This document shows, piece by piece, positions 37,077 to 48,957 of a DNA stretch of 64,000 bases (position 1 is the first letter of the stretch; each line of letters opens with the position of its first letter). Below the pieces are notes generated by a model, which was not told the DNA's origin, made no database searches, and saw only the letters and a list, made by a program, of their open reading frames with translations. The position numbers were made by a program, and so were the translations under genes. The stretch lies in the NCBI GenBank assembly GCA_030770545.1, contig CM061105.1:16654001-16718000 (forward strand), in the 5' to 3' direction. The DNA comes from Macropodus opercularis. Taxonomy: Eukaryota; Chordata; Actinopteri; Anabantiformes; Osphronemidae.

Positions 37077-37466
37077 TTACTTGGCCTTGCCGGCGGGTTT
37101 CTCCGTCTTCTTGGGCAGCAGCACCGCCTGGATGTTGGGCAACACGCCGCCCTGGGCGATGGTGACGCCGCCCAGCAGCTTGTTGAGCTCCTCGTCGTTG
37201 CGCACCGCCAGCTGCAGGTGGCGGGGGATGATCCTGGTCTTCTTGTTGTCGCGGGCAGCGTTGCCCGCCAGCTCCAGGATCTCAGCGGTCAGATACTCCA
37301 GAACTGCCGCCAGGTAGACGGGAGCTCCGGCACCGACGCGCTCTGCGTAGTTTCCTTTACGCAGCAGCCTGTGGACGCGGCCCACGGGGAACTGGAGCCC
37401 GGCCCTGGAGGAGCGGGTCTTGGCCTTAGCTCTGGCTTTGCCTCCGGTCTTTCCTCTTCCAGACAT
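37077..37466 (-). CDS. Histone H2A
   Basis: This is an intronless 129-residue canonical H2A starting MSGRGKTGGKARAKAKTRSS. It has the full fold, the acidic patch (NDEELNKLLGG) and the C-terminus LLPKKTEKPAGKAK, including the KKTE ubiquitination region. It lacks the SQ(E/D) tail of H2A.X and the sequence of H2A.Z. It is divergently paired with H3 across about 350 bp and followed by a stem-loop. Confidence 0.97.
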   Translation of the reverse strand: MSGRGKTGGKARAKAKTRSSRAGLQFPVGRVHRLLRKGNYAERVGAGAPVYLAAVLEYLTAEILELAGNAARDNKKTRIIPRHLQLAVRNDEELNKLLGGVTIAQGGVLPNIQAVLLPKKTEKPAGKAK

Positions 37467-38231
<765 letters not shown>

Positions 38232-38250
38232 ACGCTCCGCTCAGAACAAA

Positions 38251-38266
38251 GGCTCTTTTAAGAGCC
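38251..38266 (+). terminator. Histone mRNA 3' stem-loop (H3)
   Basis: GGCTCTTTTAAGAGCC lies 20 bp after the stop codon. Confidence 0.95.
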
Positions 38267-38512
38267 ACCACATGAACTAGAGGCGTTTCCTGATATAAAT
38301 AATAAGACTGTTGATAAATGTTAAGTCCAGTAAATCAAACGGCTGCAGCAAAGTCCGACTAGACTCAGAACAGACGTCACATTTCTCCATTAGCTTCTGT
38401 CCTGTCAAACCTAGGACCGGCTTCAATTCTCCTCACTCTCCATAATAAAGCTCCATCTCTAACGAAAGACCTCGTGGCTCCTGCTGCTGAGAAGAGAATA
38501 TTTTAATATAAC

Positions 38513-38835
38513 TGTCGTCCTCACATCCTTTGTGTGTTTGACTTGTTCTGCACCAAAGACATGGGGTCATCTTGGTGAATTGAACATATCAGCCATATGT
38601 AGCTCACTCCCTACATAATAACAATAATTATTCCTGTTATACTATATATATAGAGTATAACAAGAATATATATATATTATATTATTGTGTTCCAGGCCTG
38701 AGATACGCGTCACCTGTTCATCCAGCAATTGAAGGTGGTTTTGCAAAAAACTACAGATTAAGAAAGGAAACGTTCAAAGCCTCAGCAGTGCTTCAATAAT
38801 TTATTTAAATTATCTCTATGGGATTTAAAAATGAC
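38513..38835. repeat. Inverted repeat A, right copy (partner 34520-34810)
   Basis: This is the diverged reverse complement of 34520-34810, with an internal AT-rich expansion at about 38640-38690. At 38845 it is joined to a copy of the H2B 3' flank (gacgggactcgttcagtgac) that has no H2B gene. Confidence 0.8.
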
Positions 38836-38909
38836 AAGAGAAACCGACGGGACTCGTTCAGTGACACGGCGGCGAGTTTACCTGCTGTCAGTCACGTTGA
38901 ACCGAAGCT

Positions 38910-39481
38910 TAAACAGCAAATCGCTTCTCGTTGTGAGTTTTTACTGATGCAGCTGTTGCATAATGATCAGTAGCGTTAATGTGCGACGACGGTTGTGTGA
39001 ATAAATTATAAACCTCACTAAACGACTTCAATGGAAGGTCAACGTCAATATATAGAATCTAGTAACTGAAAACTTTATATATCTATAATAAAGCTCCATC
39101 TTGTCTTAGACCTCATGGCTCCTTCTGCTCCAACAGAACCTTGCTTCTCAGAGCTGGTCTGCTGGTGGTTCCTAGAGTTTCTACCTGTAGAACGGGAGGC
39201 AGAGCCTTTAGCTCCAAGCTCCTCTATGTGGAACCAGCTTCCAGTTCAGGTTCTAGCAGCAGACGCCCTCTCTGCTTTAAAACTAGGCTGAAACCTTCCT
39301 TTCTGACAAAGCTGATGGTTCCAGATGGTTCTGGTTCCTCTGATCCATCTCTTAGTTCAGCTGCTACAGGCTTAGATGCTGGAACCTCCTTCATTCACTG
39401 AGCTCCTCTGGTTTTCTATCTATTCCATCCACTAACATGCCTCCATGTCCACATGTGACTAACTTTGTCTCTGTTCTCTCC
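38910..39481. repeat. Direct repeat C, second copy
   Basis: Same orientation and nearly the same sequence as 36200-36775. It contains a chance ORF (39141-39401) that I do not regard as a gene. Confidence 0.8.
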
Positions 39482-40022
39482 TAGTTGTGTTTCTGTCTTT
39501 CTGTCTCTATTCTCATCTCCAGGTATCGTCAGACTCAGAGCCGTGTGTCTCAGTGTTCAGCTGCTGGTCCAACCATCCTGCCTGAGTCTGTTGTTGTTGT
39601 TGTTGTTGTTGTTGTTTTCTCTCTTCTCCAACCGACAAAGCTGTTACAAATGGAAGGTCAACGACTGATTCTAGTCACTGTGTAAATTGGAGCTGAAACC
39701 AGTCCAGAGCAGAACATGATGAAATGTAAATGTCATATATATATGTTTTTGAGGTAATCTTTCATTTGCAGATCAACACAAACACCTTTCTGTTTTCCGC
39801 TCTGTTAAATCTTCGGTCGGAGCAGTTTGTTCATGGTTAGTTTTGTCTGAACTCATCGCGTTTGCTGCCTGAGTCCCTGAACCAACATCAGAGTCTCAGT
39901 AGCTGGAGGCTCCACAGACGGAGGTGGGCTGGCGCCGGCCCATCGGTGGCCGGGTCCGGCTCCTGGTGCTGTTCCCTGTGGCTGCGGCAGCTCTGCCTGG
40001 GACGTGTGGCCCGGTTACTGGT
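39482..40022. other. Unique spacer in the histone island with (GTT)n
   Basis: No gene is seen. A GTT trinucleotide run lies at 39589-39616. Confidence 0.7.
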
Positions 40023-40939
40023 CAGCCTAGTTTTAAAGCAGAGAGGGCGTCTGCTGCTAGAACCTGAACTGGAAGCTGGTTCCACATAGAGGAGCTTGGA
40101 GCTAAAGGCTCTGCCTCCTGTTCTACAGGTAGAAACTCTAGAACCACCAGTAGACCAGCTCTGAGAAGCAAGGTTCTGTTGGAGCAGAAGGAGCCATGAG
40201 GTCTAAGACCAGATGGAGCTTTATTATGAAGAGCTGTGGAAGAGGAGAAGAATTTAATTCTATCCTAGAACTTACAGGACATAACGTCTGAATGAAGTGA
40301 CTCTTAAGGATCCGTGAGTGAAGCTTGTTTATTGCCTCCTGTACGTTTACACAGATTTAATGCTTGGTTTGTTTTGGTGCTGATCACATTTGTACAGGCA
40401 GTGATTCCTGTTAGAGGTTTGCACGACGATAAATCCCATAAAGAGACAATAATGGGCTGAACCGGTGACGCGTATCTAAGATGGAGCTTTATTGGCTGCG
40501 GACGTGAGGATGTTGTACAGGACGTCTGTTCCTGAGTCCAGTCAGACTCTGGATTTAACATTTATCTACAGTCAGAACGAGCGTATTTCTATCAGGAAAC
40601 GTGTCTAGTTCATGTTACTGCTACAAAGCACGAGATACAGTATAGTTGGTTATCAGTTACTAGATTCTATATATTGACGTTGACCGTTTAGTGAGGTTTA
40701 TAATAATTTCTTCACACAACCGTCGTCGCACATTAACGCTACTGATCATTATGCAACAGCTGCATCAGTAAAAACTCACAACGAGAAGCGATTTGCCGTT
40801 TAAGCTTCGGTTCAACGTGACTGACGGCAGGTAAACTCGCCGCCGTGTCACTGAACGAGTCCCGTCGCTTTGTGAACATATGGCTGAAGCGTCTGCGGAG
40901 CATCGGGGGCAGGAAGCTTCGTCTCCAGCTTCGGTGTGT

Positions 40940-40955
40940 GGCTCTGAAAAGAGCC
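40940..40955 (-). terminator. Histone mRNA 3' stem-loop (H2B copy 2)
   Basis: GGCTCTTTTCAGAGCC on the minus strand, after the stop of H2B copy 2. Confidence 0.95.
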
Positions 40956-40981
40956 GTTGGTTTGCTGGAGCCGCAGCTCGG

Positions 40982-41353
40982 CTACTTGGAGCTGGTGTAC
41001 TTGGTGACCGCCTTGGTGCCCTCGGACACGGCGTGCTTGGCCAGCTCCCCGGGCAGCAGCAGCCTGACCGCGGTCTGGATCTCCCTGGAGGTGATGGTGG
41101 AGCGCTTGTTGTAGTGCGCCAGGCGGGAGGCCTCGCCGGCGATGCGCTCGAAGATGTCGCTGACGAACGAGTTCATGATGCTCATGGCCTTGGAGGAGAT
41201 GCCGGTGTCGGGGTGGACCTGCTTCAGCACCTTGTACACGTAGATGGCGTAGCTCTCCCTGCGGGTCTTCCTCTTCTTCTTGCCGCCCTTGCTGACGCTC
41301 TTGGACACGGCTTTCTTGGAGCCTTTCTTCGGTGCCTTCACTGGATCCGGCAT
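40982..41353 (-). CDS. Histone H2B (copy 2)
   Basis: The predicted protein is the same as that of copy 1 (123 residues, intronless, MPDPVKAPKKGSKK start). The ATG at 41353 was chosen by homology; the in-frame upstream Met is not histone-like. Its promoter (41364-41480, minus strand) has CCAAT, an imperfect octamer (ATTAGCAT instead of ATTTGCAT) and ATATAAAT. It differs from the promoter of copy 1 although the coding and 3' regions match. Confidence 0.97.
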   Translation of the reverse strand: MPDPVKAPKKGSKKAVSKSVSKGGKKKRKTRRESYAIYVYKVLKQVHPDTGISSKAMSIMNSFVSDIFERIAGEASRLAHYNKRSTITSREIQTAVRLLLPGELAKHAVSEGTKAVTKYTSSK

Positions 41354-41571
41354 CTTGCTTCTTTCTGGAATTTGAAAACGGAATGTGCTGCAGAACTGTG
41401 ACATTTATATGTACTTCATGCTAATATGCAGTGTGCCATTGCTTGCACAGGATTGGCTTGGTAAGAAATGCGACTGAGCATGCGCCACAGAATCCACCTT
41501 TGAGACTTTCTAGCCGTTCGTTTCCGGTTGTCTGATTCGCGGTAATGAGCTGATCAGAACCAGTGTCAGTA

Positions 41572-41595
41572 GTAATAATAATAATAATAATAATA
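41572..41595. repeat. (TAA)n microsatellite
   Basis: This is a short run of TAA/ATA triplets of about 24 bp between H2B copy 2 and H4. Confidence 0.9.
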
Positions 41596-41761
41596 GTGTC
41601 GTGACCACGTGGTCTGGGTGACGTAAAGATTTATTAGACATCCGGATGACTGCTCTGATCCGCGTTTACTTCAGATTCACTGAAACTACTCGTTATTGTA
41701 GCAGCTGTTTGGCCTTCGTGGCCGCATTAAACCAGAACCGAGCCCTTCAGGTACAGTGGGC

Positions 41762-41777
41762 GGCTCTTAAAAGAGCC
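41762..41777 (-). terminator. Histone mRNA 3' stem-loop (H4)
   Basis: GGCTCTTTTAAGAGCC on the minus strand, after the H4 stop. Confidence 0.95.
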
Positions 41778-41801
41778 TTTGGTTGTTGGGTCCGGGCCGC
41801 T

Positions 41802-42113
<312 letters not shown>

Positions 42114-42529
42114 GTTGCTCTAGAAGTTTTCCTTCCAAACGTTCTCAACTGCTGGGCTTGGCGAGAACTGCCTGTATTTATATTTGCTCTGCGGACGTAA
42201 TAGAGGACGAGTCATGCGTTCAATGGGTGGAGCCAAGGCGCCAGCACAATTTGTCTGGTTATTGTTTTTTTCTTGTCCTTCTTCTTACTTTATTTATATA
42301 TTTATATACGTTTATTTAATTAATCAGTGTTTGTTTACCGCAGAGAACGTGTTGCATGTGTGTTGTGATACATTTAGGAGCAATAGACACATTGTTGTGG
42401 TCTATTACTGTGGGGTTGGCTTAAATAAATGAATGGTGACGCTTTATCTCTCATTTCCATTATTGGTAGATATTATATCTAACGTTACGTATGAAGCACA
42501 TTTCATATAGATTCGCTACAAGATAAAAC

Positions 42530-42602
42530 TGTTTCCGCCCGGTTTCGAACCGGGGACCTTTCGCGTGTTAGGCGAACGTGATAACCACTACACTACGGAA
42601 AC
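42530..42602 (-). tRNA. tRNA-Val (anticodon AAC)
   Basis: The minus strand reads a 73-nt cloverleaf. The acceptor stem GTTTCCG pairs with CGGAAAC and the discriminator is A. The D arm starts TAGTGTAGTGGTTATCACG. The anticodon loop CCTAACACG has AAC. The T arm is CCCGGTTCGAAACCGGG. A TTTT stop for RNA polymerase III follows. No intron is present. It lies 0.4 kb from the H4 gene at the edge of the histone island. Confidence 0.97.
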
Positions 42603-42739
42603 GATGCCTGTATAAATGAAACAGAGACTTAATAAGGAAACCGACACGTGTTTATGTCAAGTCATTTGTTTTCTTTGTTTACTTTGTTACAAATTACAGT
42701 AAGTGGATTAAAGCGGCTCCATGACGGCACTAAATGTAT

Positions 42740-43350
42740 CATTTGGACAAAATAACGATTGAACGTGGACCTGAAATTAAATCAGTTCACTGACGGAACT
42801 TCACAGATCGTCCAGGATTCTGGGAGTTTTGTCTACGGGTCAGCAGCTAAAGCATCAGTTCAGAAGTTGGAGGTGGTGCAGGCGGCAGCACTGAGACTGT
42901 GTTGTGGTGCGATGAACCTGCTGATGCTCTGCATGTTGAGATGAGCCAACGAGCCCCAGACATCAGCAGCTCATGATGAATTATTGGGCAGGTTTAAAAG
43001 GACAAACAGAGGCTAGAAACCTATTACAGCAGCTTTACAGTGTTAGAAGCAAAAACCATAATTAAAAGTAAAATCATCAGCAAATGGCAACAAAACTGGG
43101 ACAAGGGGAAACAGGCAACATCTGTATAACATCCAGAAGGAAGTGAGGAAGATGAGGCAACCGGAGCAAACACAAAGGAGAACAATGTAATATTGAATAA
43201 GTCACTGCACCGAACAGGGAAACACCAGACGGGTCTGTGTAGGTTCTGTCAAGCAGAGGAGTCAGTGGAGCAGGTGTCACTGTCAGGCATGGAGGTCAGA
43301 GAGGGAGACACGAGGAGCCACAGGAGACACGGGATTAGACCTGAAACACA
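42740..43350 (+). mobile_element. Decayed non-LTR retrotransposon (LINE) 3' ORF fragment
   Basis: The reading DSGSFVYGSAAKASVQKLEV then VQAAALRLCCGAM matches the end of a fish LINE reverse-transcriptase/RNase H region. After frame changes, IISKWQQNWDKGK and GKHQTGLCRFCQAEESVEQV match its C-terminal Cys-rich region. Several frameshifts and stops separate the pieces, so it is inactive. The family was not determined. Confidence 0.65.
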
Positions 43351-43458
43351 GACTCAGTCAGTCAGGGAGTAACAGAGCAACAATGACATTTCTGGAAGTA
43401 GAGCGTAGGTTGTTTTGGGGTTTTTTTTCTCTCTCTCTCTTAAATCCTGATCCACACT

Positions 43459-43511
43459 CCAGCATAGTAGGTGGCGGTAATGTACCTCATCACATCACCC
43501 GCCATAAAACT
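43459..43511. promoter_or_regulatory. CTCF-core-like motif within a repeated element
   Basis: AGTAGGTGGCGGTAATG resembles the core of the CTCF consensus (AGGTGGC). It belongs to an element (ggtggcggtaatg, then cgccataaaac, then a GAA run) that I recall as dispersed in teleosts. A decayed relative precedes gene 2 (near 27410). Binding is only inferred. Confidence 0.35.
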
Positions 43512-43512
43512 G

Positions 43513-43561
43513 AAAGAAGAAGAAGAAGATGAAGAATTAGAAGAAGAAGAAGAAGAAGAAG
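43513..43561. repeat. (GAA)n microsatellite
   Basis: This is a GAA-rich run with a few interruptions, just upstream of the gene 4 promoter. Confidence 0.9.
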
Positions 43562-43565
43562 ACGT

Positions 43566-43588
43566 CCGGCGGAAGTAAACTATAAAAG
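43566..43588 (+). promoter_or_regulatory. ETS-type motif and TATA box of zinc-finger gene 4
   Basis: GGCGGAAGTAAAC (ETS-like GGAAGT core) is followed directly by TATAAAAG, about 60 bp before the ATG. The same block without a clear TATA box is found at 31504-31518. Confidence 0.6.
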
Positions 43589-43647
43589 CACCAGCGCCTT
43601 TAGCTGGCGGTGCAGCTGTATGAAATAAATAGTAATTCGTTGTAATA

Positions 43648-45230
43648 ATGTGTTCGGTCCAGGGTCTGAGAGCGTTTGTCACCGAGCGACTAACTGCTGC
43701 TGCTGCTGAAATACTCGGAGCCTTTGAGAAAACCATCGCGGAGTATGAAGAAGAGATCGAGCGGCAGCGCAGACTGTTGGACGCGGTCTGGAGACCTGAG
43801 GTGAAGCTGCGCAGACTCGGTGGGTTCAGGAATCATGATGTCAGTTAAACGTTGATCCGCTGGTTAAACTGCTGTCCATCATTCAGTCCTTTGTCCTCGC
43901 GTGTCCGGTGGGATCCAACTGTTCAATGAGGCTCCTCCGGATGTTTTCCGTAAATGCGTTGGATGCTTCCTGTACTTTCTCCCTTCAACCCTAATTTTTC
44001 TCATAAACGATCCTTAACGGTGCATTTGGACACTTTCACAGCTCAGTGTTGGCTACGGTAACGACTCCCAGCAGGGACTCAGTGAACACCGAGCACGTTT
44101 TGCAGCCAGTTATCAGAAAGAGGGAAATGGTTTAGCTTCAGCCAAACAATGACATAGTGACATGTATCACTCGGACCCAGAACCAGTCTTGTCCAACTTA
44201 AGGATCACAGTGACCGTTGGTCCAGCGCTGTTTTTCCTTGGCTCAGCAGCCGGTTGCTGAATATTAACCTTGTTCTGCCTTAAACTGCCCTTATTATACG
44301 ACTCTCAGACTTATTGCAAGCGCACACACATCCAGGGAAGTCCTGGAACCCAGTACCATCTGATTAATAACCTGCCTTTTGTGCCCCATTATTCCTCCAG
44401 AGCTTCCAAAGCAACATGTGTGTGAACAAGAGGAGATTCTCACTGACCCTCAGACTTGTAGCAAAGAGAGGGAATCCAGACTGGACGAAGAGGACCCAGA
44501 TCCTCCCCACATCAAGGAGGAGCAGGAGGAACTCTCCACCAGTCCGTTTGTTCTGACGCAGGAGACTGAGGAAGCTATGTTGATTCCTCCTAACGTGCAG
44601 AGTGGCTGCAGCAAACCAGAACCAAACGGTGACGGGCCGACAGACTCTGGACTTACTGACGGTACAGAGACGACACATCGGAAAAACACAAGTCGGACTG
44701 TGGAATCCTCCTCTGTGTCAGAGCTGTGCCGTTTTGTTTGTGACGTCTGTGGCAAAGGATTCAAGAAATGCTACAATTTAAAATTTCATACACAAACCCA
44801 CACCGGTGAGAAGCCGTTCCCCTGTCACATGTGTGGGAAAAGATTTCGTGAAAAGTCAAAATTGACAATCCACACACGGATCCACACCGGTGAGAAGCCG
44901 TTTCCCTGTCACATGTGTGGGAAAAGATTTCGGGAAAAGTCAAAGTTGACAGTCCACACATGGATCCACACCGGTGAGAAGCCGTTTCCCTGTCACACCT
45001 GCGGAAAAAGATTCAGCGCAAATTCAAAGTTGAAAAGCCATTTGATAGTCCACACTGGGGAGAAACCATTTTCTTGTGACACCTGTGGTAAAAAGTTTAA
45101 ACTGTTGTCAATACTGAATGGCCACTTAAAAATCCACACAGATGACAAGCCGTTTTTGTGCAATGTTTGTGGGAAGCGATTCCATCGTATGACTCACCTG
45201 AAAAGGCACATGTTAGTTCATACAAACTAA
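43648..45230 (+). CDS. Zinc-finger gene 4 of cluster (6 C2H2 fingers)
   Basis: Exon 1 (43648-43819) encodes the shared domain with the shorter donor (CTCG|gtgggttcag), which is the same as gene 2 for about ten bases into the intron. Exon 2 (44401-45230) starts ELPKQHVCEQEEILTD. One hKxE motif is present (IKEEQEEL); at the second site the Lys has become Thr (LTQETE). Six fingers follow. Fingers 2 and 3 are a recent internal duplication (both FPCHMCGKRFREKSKL). The gene is followed by about 1.1 kb without a recognised gene. Confidence 0.9.
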
Positions 45231-46310
45231 AAACGTAAGGCAACAGAATGCGTGACACGCGACAAATGTTCCAAACGCCATCTTTCATTTGATGATGTGG
45301 TCACCTGGATACGTAGAGAAACACAGAGGATCGGACGTCTTGTATCACGGGGCTCATCCAGCAGAGGTTGTCTGAACGTTGAGTCGTGGCGTCTGGAGGA
45401 GGTGAGACACCAACTCACTCGTCCTCCTTCCTTTGTCTGTTCTTTACAAACCAAACTGGAGGATACGTGTGTGTGGTCTCCAGCCAGGTTTGGTTAAATG
45501 GGGACATGTAGTTGAATGGACGTAGAAGAACTAAGTCCAGAAGCCAGTCATGACCACCTTTACTCCCACAAACACCAAAGTCAAGTGCGTTTGTGGAAAC
45601 TGGACTTGCTTCTTGGTCGAGAGGTCAAAAGCAGAAGTTGCTGCTTCTTGATGGATTTTCAATTAGAATGTGTTTACTCAAACAGATTCAGGGGACAGAA
45701 CTTCACCTGGACAACTGAGAGTCTTCACTATTATTTCTGTCACAGGTGAAGACAAGCTCAGAACAAAACAGCCTGATTGAGTAAACTTGCACAATAAATG
45801 TGCATAAGTATATTTTCAGAGACTGACTGTAACAAGACCTTTGTTCATAGTATATAAAATATTTTGGAAATAAATTGAAATATCTGTAACTTCATCAGAG
45901 ATGAGTTTCATAACTTGCTGAATCAACAAAAACAAGGAATTTCCTACAAAGGTCGAACTAACTTCCACCTACACCTAAGCAATTAGTGTTTTACAACTGG
46001 ACTAGACTGATCCTTCCTTTCACTGAGAGGATGAAATGTTATTCATCTTCTTTAAGATTGTGATTAAGTTCTTATTTCGTATGAAACCTGTGTTTTAAAG
46101 TTTGAAATGTACTGAGCAGCTACATTATAAAGTGATGTATGGGGCAAAGTGCCACCACAGACCGTCAGGAGCTCAGTGTCCGATTCACTGCCCTCTGCGC
46201 TGATGGACTTGGTTTCCTGCTGCCGTTTCCTTTTGTGCTGCACCCAAATCAACCCAAACTGAGTGAGGAACGAACAACAACTTAACGTTCACTGCCGGAC
46301 CTTTACAGTG
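45231..46310. other. Intergenic region between zinc-finger genes 4 and 5
   Basis: No gene is recognised. AATAAA occurrences near 45793 and 45870 may serve gene 4. Confidence 0.5.
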
Positions 46311-46435
46311 GGACATCCGGCGGAAGCAGGGAGTTAGCAGCGCTGGCAACTAGCTAACTCTAGGGATGTGTGGAGGCGCTTGGAGGACGGCGGTGTCCGG
46401 CCCCTGGTGAACATCTCAGCCGAGAAGAAGCGAGC

Positions 46436-47329
46436 ATGTCTTCGGTGCAGTATCTGAGAGCGTTTGTCACCGAGCGACTAACTGCTGCTGCAGCAGAAAT
46501 ACTCGGAGCCTTTGAGAAAATAATCGTTGAGTATGAAGAAGAGATCGAGCGGCAGCGCAGACTGAGTGTTGGTTTGGAGACGCAGTGGATCCCCGGACGA
46601 CCCCCCGGGTCCCTACACGAGAAAGGTCTGTTTGCTCACGTTCGCGTTAGGCAGCATCGTCTATGCAGCGGATCAGCAACGCGCTTCTTTCCTTTTCCAG
46701 AGTCTCCTCAGCAACGTGTCTCTGAGCAGCAGACGGACCCACAGTCTCCACAGATCAAGGAGGAACAGGAGGAGCTCTGCACCGGCCAGGACGCAGTGGA
46801 GCCGGCACTGAAGCGGGAGGCGGGCGCCTTTATGTTGACTTCTACTTGTGAGGACAGCGACAGTGACCAGGAACCAAACGGTGACAACGAGCTGTTCTGC
46901 CACAGCCTTCCTGCAGCGCAGAGCCCAGACCAGGGAGGAAGACGCTGCCTGGACTCGGGATCCAGCGGAGATGCAGAGTCAAAGCAGGGACGTCACAAGA
47001 GTCCCAGAGACGATGTGGAAGCTCCTACGTCAGAGACTCACTGTAACGTTCACACGGCTGAAAAGTCTATCGAATGTGGCTTTTGTGGAAAAGCTTTTAA
47101 GTATAAGTACAATTTGAAGAGGCATCTTCGAATCCACACGGGTGAGAAGCCGTATGTTTGCATCACCTGTGGGAAAAGGTACAGTCAAATGTCAATACTG
47201 AAGAGGCACATAAAGATCCACACAGGTGAGAAGCCGTACTCCTGCAAAATCTGTAGGAAAAGATTCTGTCAGAAGACACAGTTGCAAAGACACACGAACA
47301 TTCATACGCGGGGAGAACCGAACACCTGA
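46436..47329 (+). CDS. Zinc-finger gene 5 of cluster (3 C2H2 fingers)
   Basis: This is the most divergent intact copy. Exon 1 (46436-46625) starts MSSVQYLRAFVTERL and has EKIIVEYEEEIERQRR, then leaves the consensus (LSVGLETQWIPGRPPG). Exon 2 (46701-47329) starts at ttccag|AGTCTCC, reading ESPQQRVSEQQ. The acidic region has IKEEQEEL, and the second hKxE site is degenerate (LKREA). Only three fingers follow. The proposed intron is 75 bp, a multiple of three and free of stops, so an intron-retained mRNA would also give one continuous protein. An upstream in-frame Met at 46370 exists. CCGGCGGAAGC at about 46317 lies where other copies have the ETS-like motif. Confidence 0.8.
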   Translation: MSSVQYLRAFVTERLTAAAAEILGAFEKIIVEYEEEIERQRRLSVGLETQWIPGRPPGSLHEKGLFAHVRVRQHRLCSGSATRFFPFPESPQQRVSEQQTDPQSPQIKEEQEELCTGQDAVEPALKREAGAFMLTSTCEDSDSDQEPNGDNELFCHSLPAAQSPDQGGRRCLDSGSSGDAESKQGRHKSPRDDVEAPTSETHCNVHTAEKSIECGFCGKAFKYKYNLKRHLRIHTGEKPYVCITCGKRYSQMSILKRHIKIHTGEKPYSCKICRKRFCQKTQLQRHTNIHTRGEPNT

Positions 47330-48957
47330 AGCTCAGACTTGCAGCGTTTACCAGAACTATTGTGTTGATAATGAAAGTAGAGGAGCCAGAACCTCGTCAT
47401 TGTTGATCCCACTGAAAACAGGTCAGTGTGTTTCTGTGAATATTGTCAGGTTCTCCGGCCATGACTGTTAGTAACGCATCTGAAACCCGCGACGTTAACC
47501 TACGCAGTGCGCATGCGTGCACGTCTTGTAATGGGTTCATGACTTTACCAAAGTCAAATTATATTTACTTTTTCACCTGAATTCAGCTTATTAGTACAGC
47601 GAAACAATCACAGCAGGAGTCGAGTCAGCTGTGTTCAGTGCAGCACAGTTGTGTGATTAGTGGTCGTCTAACGTTGGTGACGACTGAGGAAGTTGAGGAT
47701 ATTTAACCTGACACATAGCAGCTGAGCTTAGCATGTGCCACAGGTTAAAGGCCTCCTGCTGCTCCTAATGGTCTCCGCCTTAGAAAGGTTGTGACTCTGT
47801 TCAGTACGTAAGTCAGAGTAAACTTGTCTTCGCTCCAGCCAACTAGACTGAGACCAGCTGTTATACCCACTGGAGGTGGGCGGGGCCTGTGGCCGGACCG
47901 GTGTCTGAAGTAAACACTCGTCACCTCTGGAAAAACAGCAGGAAGAAAAACACGACGATGAAACAGACGTGAAAAGGTGAGAAACGTTATTGGGCCTTTA
48001 GCCTGATAGAATTATGTCAAATCGTGCATTGAAGCAGCTGATCGTGAGCTATGGATTTATTGCAGTTCATATATAAGGCGCTAATGTTGCTTGCTAGCCT
48101 CAGCTATGCTGTTTTCAAGCTGTGGCTCAGAAGCAAAGGAGCTAAGCTGAACCGTGGCTTTGAAGAATCATTAGCTTTGCTTATTTCTGGTTGCAAAGCT
48201 ATTTAAAGCTACTGAAAAAAACCCTGCACAGGTTATGCCCAGTGAGTACATAAGCTCCACAAACGTAGGTGACATATCTTCAATGAATATTGTTTCATAA
48301 ACGTTATTTAAATGTTAGTTGTCCTGTGATTGTGCTAATCCTACATGGTTTTGTAAGAGGTGCTATGTAAATAAACGATCATGAAGGTTTTAGAATATTT
48401 TCTCTGCTTGTTAATACAACTCACTGCTCTAAATAAACCGGCCACGAGTAGATCAGAACATAAACCCAAACTGCAGCAATGCATGAATAATCAGCGCGTA
48501 AATGAATGTGTTTACCACTGAGGTCACAGTGGCATCTGGCCTGTATAGTACCTAATAAAGTGGCCAACGAGTGTCATCTAAGACAGAAAGATAAAACGTG
48601 GAACTGTGCACACGAATCAGATATTACTCTGGAATGCGTGAACTCAGCCCTTATGAATCCTGTCCAAATACAGAAATTATATTTCCGATAGAAATGTTTT
48701 ACCATAAAAAAAAAATCAGATTCTTTTCACTTGGTAAAACTTATTTTACATTAAAATATTTGAGAAGCTTCATTTACACATCATTCGATCAAACTTCCAA
48801 ATGAGTAACAATCACAGAAATCTGATGCACACTGGAAAAAAAGATCCTCAACAATCGACCACTAAACAAAGCTTTTTTCACACACTGCACTTTACTGTTT
48901 GGGGGTTTTCATGCCTGTTCAATGAAAAAACATAGGAATCATTTATACTAAAACAGA
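47330..48957. other. Intergenic region between genes 5 and 6 (tail to tail)
   Basis: No gene is recognised. A GC-box block near 47878-47905 (gggcggggcctgtggccgg) recurs in the first intron of gene 7 at about 55201-55225. Near 48545, acctaataaagtggcc looks like the end of a dispersed fish repeat, and a weaker relative lies near 51618. Confidence 0.45.

Larger units (their letters stand above)
40023..41363. repeat. Inverted repeat B, right arm (partner 35019-36580)
   Basis: This arm contains H2B copy 2, its 3' flank and the LINE-tail-like segment in reverse orientation. Homology ends about ten bases upstream of the H2B ATG, so the two H2B promoters differ. Confidence 0.9.

Noticed and set aside
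39141..39401. 86-codon ORF in direct repeat C
   Set aside because: It falls in a dispersed LINE-tail-like repeat; the other copy (36400-36690) lacks the same frame.
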